A DNA stretch of 60,000 nt, from positions 232,182,396 to 232,242,395 of the forward strand of contig NC_081406.1 of the NCBI RefSeq assembly GCF_030272615.1, read 5' to 3'. A model generated the notes under the pieces. The model was not told the DNA's origin, did not search any database, and saw only the letters and a program-made list of their open reading frames with translations. Shown here piece by piece: positions 33,014-42,759 of the stretch. The translations under genes were made by a program, and so were the position numbers. Position 1 is the first letter of the stretch; every line of letters begins with the position of its first letter. This DNA comes from Cryptomeria japonica. Taxonomy: Eukaryota; Streptophyta; Pinopsida; Cupressales; Cupressaceae.

Positions 33014-33220
33014 TAAAACAGTGCGAGACACGCAATGGATTTCAAAGAATTGATTGATTTACAGAATGAGCAAGACGCTCATAAATAATACAAGAGTATT
33101 TACAAGAATAGCAAGTTTCTAATAAGAAACTGCTGAGAAGATCGTAGAAGATCTTACTAAAATAGAATATACACTATTGAGCATTAATACTAAAATTAAC
33201 ATTATTTTAATATTCTAATA
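33014..33220 (-). repeat. 5' LTR of Z
   Basis: 207 bp, partner of 27897-28103. It is followed by the target duplication TATCT. Confidence 0.93.
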
Positions 33221-33607
33221 TATCTGTTGAATACCTAGGAAGTTTGTAAGGTGTAGATCTGAATCCTCAAATCCTTAGGTATGTGAAGGTGGGAAGCTAT
33301 ATGTACCACGATCCATATTTCCCAACTAACTTCATTGCTGCCTTGGAAAATCTTTTGTGGATCCCGCCTTGCAACATTCTTGTAATATACATGGTGAAAG
33401 CATCACTCACCCTTCTGTAGTCTTCAATTTTATGCATTTGAACTTGTGGATAACAGTCATAACTTCTATATTGTCCCGATCTATTCTCGACTTCGCCTCT
33501 TGTATGTAGCAAATCTTGCAAGCATGTATACAAGATAGGAAGTCATGGTGGATGACCTAGTCTTTTCCACATTCCTCATTTGAAAATTCAGATTGTCACT
33601 GATAATC
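33221..33607 (-). pseudogene. Third-ORF relic, copy B, DWA-domain segment
   Basis: Read leftward: IISDNLNFQMRNVEK (C: MISDNLDSQLRNLEA), SYLVYMLAR (C: SYLFYSLAR), then after a shift RGEVENRSGQYRSYDCYPQVQ, then FTMYITRMLQGGIHKRFSKAAMKLVGKYGSWYI and, beyond a TAG, TFTYLRI and PYKLPRYSTD. It joins 27896 across element Z. The upstream end is cut at 33607 by LTR S. Confidence 0.65.
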
Positions 33608-33764
33608 TGTTGTGACCAAATCACACATCGCCCCATTGCAAATGGGGACCCCCACTTTTTTGCTTTCTAGGATAGTTGTTGAGTCGTTTAGCTATTACCT
33701 TTTAATTTGGAAGAAGTGCAAAATTGAAAATCAAGAAAAGTTGACTAAGGCATGGAAATACTCT

Positions 33765-34010
33765 TGTCATTGCTTTCAATGACTTTGTCATTGCTAGCAA
33801 TCACCCTATCATTGCCTTAAACACCTCCTATCATTGCTCTCAACGATTGTGTCATTGCTAGCAATTAGTGTGTCATTGCTTTCAATCACTTTGTCAATGC
33901 TAGCAATTACTTTGTCAATGCTCTCAATCACCTAGTCATTGCTAGCAATAACTATGTCTTTGCTTTTAATGATTTTGTCATTGTTCTTGATGCCTTATGT
34001 TATTGCTTTG
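33765..34010 (+). repeat. Short tandem array of CATTGCT units in LTR S
   Basis: About ten degenerate units of 22-26 bases built on GTCATTGCT followed by AGCAAT or TTCAAT. Alternate units contain GCTAGC. The array lies in the U3 of LTR S. Confidence 0.75.
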
Positions 34011-35537
34011 GCTGATTATGAGAAAAGAGGGAGTTATGCTTTGAACGATGCAAGTCATTAACCATTGAAATCAACTAATAATAAAGATGATTCATGCTAA
34101 GCAATTACATCCTAACACTTGAACGATATATGAAGTAAGCTTCTTAGTTGATGCAATGAAGGTGGATTCAACAGTGATTTTCATAGAAGGAATTACAAGC
34201 ATTCAATTACGCCATCTTAGCACTTGCTTCCCATGATGCTTAATCAATACATGGTTTTTGAAAATCTAGATCAATTCAATCAGTTGATGAAGACATTCAA
34301 TGCAGATGGTTATACAAATGAGCTGCATTTTGCAAGTTTGATGAAGATGACAATTGAGAGGCAAGCATATGTGGCCGCTGACTTATCATACAAAAGTCGA
34401 TGAGCCTCATTGAAACCAAGGTGGCCAATATGATCATCATTTAAAGGTTTTTGGTAAACTATATGTTAAGCGATCAAGGATTTGAGCTCACAATTTAATG
34501 ATTTCACCAAGGATTGAACTAAGAGACATTTAGTGAAGCTGGTGAACTTTGCACAAAGTGTTTACCGGTTTGAAGGATGTAAGCAATTGTATTTAATAAT
34601 GTGATTTTAATTGCCTTAAGTGGTTCAATTTGTAAAATTGAAACCTTAAAATTGTCATTGGATCACATTAAATGATTGGCATTTAGTCGCTGAACTTCAA
34701 ACGTGTAAAGTTCGATGCTTTGACATAACAAATTTAATGGTTGGCGACTTGCATTAAAATCGACCTTTTGTGCTATGATTAGCTATTATTATTGGCATCA
34801 ATTCATTTAATGAAATGCACTCAGCGAGTGTGATGAGGTATCAAACTTGTGAAGTCATTTATAAGTGCAAATTTGATCATTTCCTTGATCAAATTTAAAT
34901 TTATATTCATCTTTATACAGCGAGTTGATCAATTACACTATCAATTCTGGGCGATATTCATCTTTATGCAGCGATTTGTGTTTACCAGATTTTGGGTAAT
35001 ATTCACCAAGGAATTGATTTTATATCATCCTCTTAGGTTGCCGATACGACATCAATATTGACAGCGATTACACTCTATTTACAGCGACTCCAATTTGCCT
35101 TCATATTCTAGTGATATTGATCACTGTTTGATAGTGAATTTATCTTCATTTCTGGCGATTGCATTTTGAGGTGGTGCTTCCAAACTCCTGATCACTAGTT
35201 CGCACTTATTCAATAATGGTGCTGTGACATTAAAATTGGCAACTTGAGGTCTGATTACAAGAGTATAACCATGACTTTGGAACAGAGATCAGTCTATTAT
35301 TACTTACCAGCTGGGATATTGATGAACGATTTGTGTATGACTGAGATTGATTAGATTTGAGCACTCAGCAAACCTCATTAATTCCAAGTTTAATCAGAGT
35401 TGCATTCAAATTGGCATTGACACAGTGAATTTTGATTTAAGGGAGCTAAATCGAACATCTCTCAAGCAATTTTGATCAAATTCAGCTCTGCAAGTGAATT
35501 CCAGTTTATCATTAAATTCAGATTTGTTTTCCGAAAC

Positions 35538-35547
35538 TTTATATAAA
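35538..35547 (+). promoter_or_regulatory. Candidate TATA box of LTR S
   Basis: TTTATATAAA on the plus strand, about 1.26 kb before the LTR end. It has the right orientation for the LTR and resembles TATATA motifs at the equivalent place in R1, R2, R3 and V. Confidence 0.45.
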
Positions 35548-36808
35548 CTCCTATTCTATCATTTTGTTGTGTGGAGAGATTTATGAAATTGTTGCTAAGA
35601 GCTACTTTGGTAATATAAGTTCACTTGCAGTTTGCTTTGAAACCTTATTATTATCACGTGGTTGCATGGTTGCATACTTTCTTCAACAGAGAATAGATTT
35701 GCTTAGAGTAAATTTGCGTTTTCAAAGTTGTTAGAAGAATGAAAGATTTGATAGTATAGATTGGTGAAATAATGCTCATACTTTCTTTGACTGAATGGTT
35801 TTTGTTCAATGTGTAAAGTTATCTTGAGCTTATCATTGTGGATGCTTCAAACTTACTTTGGATAAATATTGTTTGTTGGATGGTATTATTCATAGCATAG
35901 ATGAAAAACTCTCTGGTTTTTTCAAAAACTCACGAGTACTCGCGGGTCAAAACCCTAGCCAAGTCACTTGCTATTAATCTTGGCTCCGAGTTTCTATAAA
36001 AATACGCAACATTTTTGAGGAAATACCTGCGAAATCTCGCGGGTTAAACCTTATTTCTCGAGATAAACTTGTCAGGAATTACAAATTTGATTCGCAACTA
36101 TTTTTTGGCCATGGGATAGGATGCACCAAGGTTTTCATCTTGTTTTTGAGCACGAATAAAAATGTAATATGATTAGATGACTGGATAACTAGTTAAAATG
36201 TAATATGATTATATGACTGTATTTTCAATTGTTCGATAAAGTTACTGAGTTATTGCCGAGTTTTTCCCGAGTTTTTGCGAGTCTCGAGTTTTTTAAAATT
36301 TTTGGGCTTGCCGAGTCATTGCCGAGTCCGAGTTTTTCAATTATGATTCATAGTATAGAAATCTTTAACACAACCCTAGAAGATTGCACTTACTTTGTGT
36401 CGTTGTCCTTAGAGTGGTGAAGCAGAGTATTGTTATTGGTTTCACCCGATCATTACCGTCTCTTGAGTTCTTAGGAGTAGATAGAAATTCTAAACCCATG
36501 TCTTTTTTATCCTTTTTTTTGAAGTCCAAAACTGAAAATCCAAAAAAACGAGAGCATTTACTGCCAAATTCGTCTAAGTCTTGACTTGTGAAAGATATTA
36601 GTTGAGCATAAGTCCCCCTTGTATTTTAGCATACATAACCAAGGAAGCTAACTTGAATAAAGTTGCTCGTTCACACATAGAAACCTTGGAGTCGCCGTGT
36701 GGTCTTTCTTTGCAATCTTGGCATGCGTAGTGATTTTGTTCAAGAGAAGGTAGAGTGTCCTTGACATTTTATTCTAATGTTCGGTTAATGATAAAACGTA
36801 CACCAACA

Positions 36809-39800
36809 ATTATTTGATATGATGATAGAGGGGACACCGAATCTTATCACAATTCCATCAAGGAATTTCAACACTGAACAAGTAAGAACTCCTCCAATGA
36901 TGTAGACTTGGAGATATATATGCTTTACATAATAGTCAATGGAAATTAGATTCCACCTCCTCTTGGTCGAGCAGACTCAAAAACCCCACTTTTCAGGGCC
37001 TAAAATAAGTCTAAAAAAGTCAAGCAACCCTATCCCCTGCCATAAAAGCTCTTAATTGCACATTAAATGGCCCCTAAATATCTCTGAACAAGCCTGCAAT
37101 CCCCCATAAATGCAAAAAATATCCTTGACCTCCCAATAAATGCAAATAAATTTTTTTTTCTAATAAAGTGACTTATAAAATATCACTTTACTAAATACCT
37201 TTCTTTATTCATATTACATTTAAGTCCATATTAATAAATCTAAATAATAAAGCATTTAATTAAGTGATATTTTATTAAATCACTTTAATAAATTATTTTA
37301 TTATTTTATTTATCTAAAAACCTATGAATAATATTTAATAAGTGATTTACAATTTATCACTTAATAAACATTAATTACATGCTAATGTTCATTAAGTGAT
37401 AAATTGAAAATCACTTATTAATCCTTTCTTACATTATAAAAAGTTTATCAAGTGATAAATCGATTAAATCACTTAATAAAACTTTCTTACATCATAAGAT
37501 GCAAAACATTGCTTACAATCACCCCTAATGCTTTCACAGGGAATATTAGCGAGGAGAGAGGAAAATAAAAACAAAGGCAAAAAAAATGCCTTGGGCAATA
37601 ATCAATGCATACTTTAGGGAAAAAGAAACCCTAAAGTCCCATTTCATCTTTGCATTCGATGCCTCATTCTTCTTTGCTTCTTGTAGCGATGCCATGGGGC
37701 TTTCTTGTAGGGTTTGAGCCGAAAATTTTGTTGATTCTGTGAAGCCTCCATACAGACTTGCTGTGTAAAAGGTGTGGTAAGCTGCATTTATTCTCTAAAC
37801 TCAAATTTCGACCTCCTTTTTTCTCAATTTGAAGGTGATTTCGGGCCTCTAAGGCCATGACTTTGACTGGTTTTTTAATGCATCTCTTTTGTCAATTCTG
37901 TTCTCTGATTATGTGCTCTCTTTGGCCACCATGCTGCTCTTTCTGGAAAATTTCGAAGGTTTTCTAGGAAAAGATTGAAGGCTTTCGACTCCATTGCTGG
38001 CCACCATAGTTGGATTTCTGTAGAGTTCTTGGAATAATTGGCTTGCAATACTCATGCCGCCACGAGTATGCTTCATATTGCGAAATATAACATTGTTTGA
38101 AATTTTTCACAATATTACCCTCTGCGCATTTACATGAACTGCTTTCTTACTTGCACGTTTTGATTGCACAAGAAACATTCGAAGGGTTTTGTTCACGGTA
38201 TGACTGTATTCAGCGCCCCTGTGCGTGATTCCTTTAGTATGTTGGGACTGTATCACTGTATACATCATTTTCATGGATATCTTTGTTGCTTTGTGACTGT
38301 GCTTTACCTACATATCTATAGATAAGCATATTACTTATGATATTCTCTCCTTTGTGATCTGCGATAATGCTGTTATGTTCTTTATCATACTGTAATGGCC
38401 ACAAAAAAAACTCTATTAATCACTAATTTCTAAAGCAAAAATATCACATACTATGAACTCTTCTATGAACCGCTTCATTTTCTATCATTCATTGTATTTA
38501 ATGCTCTCAATGACTTTGGTCATTATTCATGCATTGACTGCAATTGTAGTCTTTTGCTGTTATAATACTCTCTCTGTGGTGCATGAGCTTGACTGTCTTT
38601 TACCTAGCATGATAGGTCTATACGTTATCAAGGGCAGTGACTGCAACCATTTTGACTTTCTAGCTTTTTGTATGCTGCCCAGTACATATGACTGTTATGT
38701 CACTGTGTTCATTGGCTAAACTATTCTGATCCATGGAATGTTCTTTATTTGAAGCCACTACTTGTGCGACTGTTTCTGTGATTTGGCATTATACTTATTA
38801 TAAGAAGCCCTTACCATGACTGCATTTTGGACATAATAGACCGCTCTGTTACTTCTGTTACAGTCATACTAATGTCATTGTAACTCGTCATTTATCCTCT
38901 AGTGGTCTACTCTTTTTTGACAATCACTTCATGGTATTTCTTGTGCCCAAAATAGTGTGGTCCTTGTCTCTATATTTCCTTATGAAAATGACTGCCCAAA
39001 GGCTGCTTATGTAATATATGCTTCTTGTATGCTCAGATCTGATATTTTGACAGTGGCTGTACTAATTGATGTGCTAGAGATCCAAACTCAAGTTACTTCT
39101 TTGACTCTGAAGCATGAATATGAATGTTATATCTTCAGTTAATACTAATTTCTCTCACATGAAAAGGTCTGTCAATGTGAACTTTGTGCCCTACCAAAGT
39201 CTCTGTGGTCTCTTAGACAAGCTGCTCCTATTCACATGGATGCATCTTTCACTTTTATCTGAGAGTATATGATCATATGTTTGTTCCTTGATGCCTCCTC
39301 ATTGCTTCAGGACTGCACTTATTGACTGCATTCTACATGCTACTGTGGCTGATTTGTGATTGAGGATTGTTGTAGGAAGGCTGCCACTCTGTCGTTTGTC
39401 ATGGTACTTATGCATTGACTGCAACTCTATTGGCACTGTATTAGCTTTTGATGTTCTAACTACCAATCCTCTTGACTGTCTTTTTTGAGAACTCTTAAAT
39501 CACTGTCTTCTGTTTCAAATGACTATGATATTTAACCTTGAAGGTTTGATCTTTTCTATTTCAGCGTGGCTCATTTGAGTAGTGATTTGTTGTTTATACT
39601 AGTGAATTAATTAATTCACTGGTGTGAATAACGAACCCCTACTTGATTCAGTTATACTGAAGCAATAAGAGAATCCATGTTTTCTTTTAAACATTATATT
39701 GCAGCACGCTGAGCTCAACCCTTGTGGGAGCCCATTTGACCCCACGTGCTATGCATGAAAAGACACCTGTATCTGCACATGAAACAAACACACTAGGTAA

Positions 39801-40225
39801 AAATTGAGCATATGATAATTATGTTTGATAATCTTTCTTTCTTGGACATCCGTGACAAGCTAGCTGTTATGATGCATGTGAAGACTAGATTGTATGTTTA
39901 TAGATACGTGTATAAGTAATGTTTGATGACCCGACATTGCTCTAATGTAATGTCCACTTCACACTAGACTTAAGCATATGTCGGGATTGGCCTATTATCA
40001 GACCTTCCTAGGCCAAGAGGAGTGCTTTGGGGGTCATGTTGTAGCGATTTGGGGCTTCATATCTCACTACTTATTGATATTTTGATGTTATAAGGGATAA
40101 CACGTATCAGGAGATGTGTGTGTGTTACCAATTAATTAATTAAAAAGGTACTGTTGTCATTTTATGACACCCATTGTCCATCAGTGAGAACCGATCAGAG
40201 ATATGTTCCATGGACTAGCGCTGCC
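36809..40225. other. Gene-free repeat DNA between LTR S and the GGAACC repeat
   Basis: No gene, pol domain or LTR pair is recognised. 36809-37130 is mixed sequence. 37130-37500 is very AT-rich with a series of hairpins (listed separately). 37550-39800 is T-rich with frequent GACTG words and no frame above 90 codons. It could be the inside or leader of the element whose LTR is S, but no primer site or protein supports this. Confidence 0.4.
37160..37476. repeat. Five ATCACTT hairpins
   Basis: Five inverted repeats with arms AAGTGA(T) and (A)TCACTT separated by 8-19 mostly A/T bases, at about 37164-37189, 37262-37286, 37340-37372, 37393-37417 and 37450-37474. Flanking TTTATTAA or TTAATAAA often extends the stems. 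Confidence 0.7.
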
Positions 40226-40847
40226 CTAGTTGATCAAGGAGAAAAACAGAAGAATCATGAAGTGTGAAGTTGCCTTGTCCGGAGGAAGTTCCTCTCTAGG
40301 CCTTTTCTGTTTCCTTCTTCGGAACCCAGAGGTTCTGAGGTTCCTTCTCTTTGCCTTCTCTCGTTCTTCCTTCCCTGGAACTCCGGAACCCCAAGGTTTC
40401 GAAGTTCCTTCCTTAGCCTTCCTTTCTTCTCTCCAGAACCCCGAGGTTCCGAAGTCCCTTCTTTTCTTCTCCCCTTTTTGGAACTCCGGAACCCCGAGGT
40501 TCCGAAGTCCCTTTCTGGAACTCTGGAACCCCAAGGTTCCGAAGTTCCTTTGCGAAGTTCTCCGGAACTCCGGAACCTCGAAGTTCCAAAGTTCCTTCCT
40601 CTTCTTCTCCTTCTTCCCCGGAACTTTGGAATCCCGTGGTTCTGAAGTTCCTTCCTTAGCCTTCCTTTCTTCCATCCAGAACCCCGGAACCCCGAGGTTT
40701 CGAAGTTCCTTCCCTTTGCCCTTTTTTCCAGTTCTCCGGAACTCCGGAACCCCGAGGTTTCGAAGTTCCTTGCTGCTCTCTTTTCTCCTAACCCGGAACT
40801 CCGGAACCTGGAGGTTCCAAAGTCCTTCCCTTGTCTTCCTCACTTAG
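40226..40847. repeat. GGAACCCCGAGGTTCC palindromic repeat, open on both strands
   Basis: About a dozen degenerate units of 35-70 bases centred on CCGGAACCCCGAGGTTCC then GAAGTTCCTT, i.e. GGAAC/GTTCC inverted repeats. Because the unit is a palindrome free of stops, 205-codon frames exist on both strands in the same interval (plus 40230-40847, minus 40226-40843). Both encode a repetitive peptide (RNLGVPEF-like on the minus strand). I regard these as by-products of the repeat. Confidence 0.75.
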
Positions 40848-41108
40848 GGAGTCCAAGCTTCCGAAATCCCCGGACTTCCTTTCGACTGGCGACACTTCTG
40901 GATGGCGTGGTCAACACTTGAGGCATTTAATGCTCCGACAGTTTTGGTGACTTGTGCACTTTCTTTTGTGGAGCCACAAGGGTACATTAAATGTTTTTGG
41001 CAGGATTTCCATCAAGGGAGGTACGGGGCCATGCTTGTTGACTTATGTCATGTTTGACTTTGGAAGGTTAGTCAATCCACCTTCTTAGGATTGCCCTTTG
41101 TGGGTATG
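40848..41108. other. Short unassigned spacer
   Basis: 261 bases before LTR R2. They hold no recognisable feature beyond a few residual GAA/TTCC motifs near the left end. Confidence 0.4.
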
Positions 41109-41202
41109 TGTTGATGTGTTTTTCATGCACATGCAATCCGAATGCTGAAGATTTGCCTAAGGATCAATTGAAATAACTCCAAGGTTCTTATATGTAGGGT
41201 TT
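41109..41202 (-). repeat. LTR R2, terminal 94 bp (left of R1)
   Basis: It starts TGTTGATGTG like R3 at 53776 but lacks about 50 bases after CATGCACATGCA. It stops at GGTTT (41198-41202), the target duplication of R1, and resumes at 46326. Confidence 0.8.
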
Positions 41203-42078
41203 TGTTGATGTGTTTTTCATGCACATGCGAACACAGAATAAAATACCTAAAGGTACCTTATCCTCTCTTGAGAAAAGTTTCTCGATTGCTGAAGATCTCA
41301 CCGAAGGATCAGTCGAGGCAACTCCAAGGTTCTTGTATGTAGGTTCTCTACTCGTGGATAAGCTCTGTGGTATGATGTGATTTTGCTGGAATCACAAGGG
41401 GACTTACACTTGATGACTAAACGTTTGATTTGCTTTGAATATTACTAGAACACAGGATTTCACTAGCCTAGATTTTTTTTGAAAAAAAGGAAAAAAGGAT
41501 GAGGGCGAGGGAAGGATCTAATTCTGACACTAAGAATGTAGGAGCAATGATTGATCTTTGATGAAATTCTAACTAAGTCTTGTTTTGACATCCCAGGACC
41601 ATCTCCACAAGATTAGTGCGATCTTCGGAGGAAAGCTTTATGATGTTCAGATCATCGCTACAGGCATAGACACCATCAGGTTGATGCATATCAGTGAAGA
41701 AGCGACAATTGAAGTTAAGCTTAAGCTGAATGATTCCAGTTGACTACACAAGGCAAGTCTGCAATCAACAAACTGCTAGTAGTATGGATATACAAATTTC
41801 ACCATCAATCAAACACATTTCTTTCACTCATCTAATAACATGAAATCAAATCTGAGAAGTATAGAGACCATGCAAATTGTTGAATCAACCCATAGATTTC
41901 ACCATTTCTTCAATGAAGTTTTACAAGCCTTTTACAACAACATCTTGGCAACAATCTTTGCCTTCTCTTTCTATTCTACTCTAATTGCTATACTATTAAT
42001 TGACTTATTCACTATTTCTAACCATTCACCTTCCAACTCCTGACTAACTATTAGCCTTTACAAATGAGGAGCCAGGGC

Positions 42079-42086
42079 TTATATAG
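42079..42086 (-). promoter_or_regulatory. Candidate TATA box of LTR R1
   Basis: CTATATAA on the minus strand within a segment (GAGCCAGGGCTTATATAG on plus) conserved in R2 and R3. It lies about 0.88 kb before the LTR end and would drive leftward transcription. Confidence 0.5.
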
Positions 42087-42759
42087 CGCCCTCAATACAA
42101 ATCGATGGCTCAGATCAACTTGAAATCAATGGCCGAGATCTTACAATGAAAACCCTAATTAGGGTTTGTTACAACAAATTCAATTCTGGCCAATGAAACA
42201 ATTGTATTGTTTGGACACATGTCTTCTCTGGAATATTCGACCAATAGAGAACCGGGGTAGGTACATCGAAGTTTGTGCCATCTCCAATGAGTCAGGTACA
42301 TTGAATCTGGACACGCTAAGGTGGACCAATCTGACTGGAGGAGTGATGACTGGGATGCCACCTTGTCTGACACTTGTAACTTGGTAGATGCTCAATTTGA
42401 TGATGCTGAGAAGCTAACTTTAATTAACTCTTCTGGAACTGTTTGCTTCTTCAACGAACCCTTGCTTTAACCTCCTTTGTCTTTGATGTGCAGGATGGAT
42501 GGTGTACCTTTCCTTCAAATGCTGGACTGGAAGAGGTCGTCCCTGATGATGCTGGACTAGAGAAGGCCGTCCTTGTTGATGCTGGACTGGAGAAGGTTGT
42601 CCTTGTCTTGGCTTGATCTTCTTTCATCTGCAAAAACAAATCAAAAAATGATTGAGGACATAATAAATTCATTTCAACATAGTATTTCACACCTTAAATC
42701 ATCAACAAAAGATATTAAAATGAAGTTAGTTCAAGACTCTTTCCAGGGACAGGCCCTAT

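Larger units (their letters stand above)
27897..33220 (-). mobile_element. Young Ty1/copia element Z
   Basis: A 5324-bp element with 207-bp LTRs (27897-28103 and 33014-33220), duplication TATCT at 27892-27896 and 33221-33225, a primer-binding site and a polypurine tract. On the minus strand the LTR runs from TATTAG to GTTTTA, so its ends are TA...TA, a known but uncommon form. Only about two base differences between the LTRs are visible. Gag-pol is a single frame of 1359 codons with three in-frame stops. Z is inserted in copy B, and its removal restores DRIILLEVV. Confidence 0.95.
33608..36808 (+). repeat. Long LTR S (about 3.2 kb)
   Basis: It starts TGTTGTGACCAAATCACAC followed by the hairpin CCCCATT-GCA-AATGGGG (33631-33647), the same start as R1 and R2 in inverted orientation. 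It ends ACACCAACA at 36808, like the V LTR end. A TATA box (TTTATATAAA, 35538-35547) divides a ~1.9-kb U3 from a ~1.3-kb R-U5, and the latter contains a stretch similar to V at 55465-55647 on the opposite strand. The 5 bases left (TAATC) and right (ATTAT) do not match, and no primer site follows, so it is a rearranged end. The small frames here are not genes. Confidence 0.65.

Noticed and set aside
36809-40225. A host gene with introns
   Set aside because: I could find no series of exons with conserved protein motifs and splice sites; the longest frame is under 90 codons and low in complexity.
40230-40847. 205-codon frame on the plus strand as a repetitive host protein
   Set aside because: An equal frame exists on the minus strand and both are explained by a palindromic repeat.
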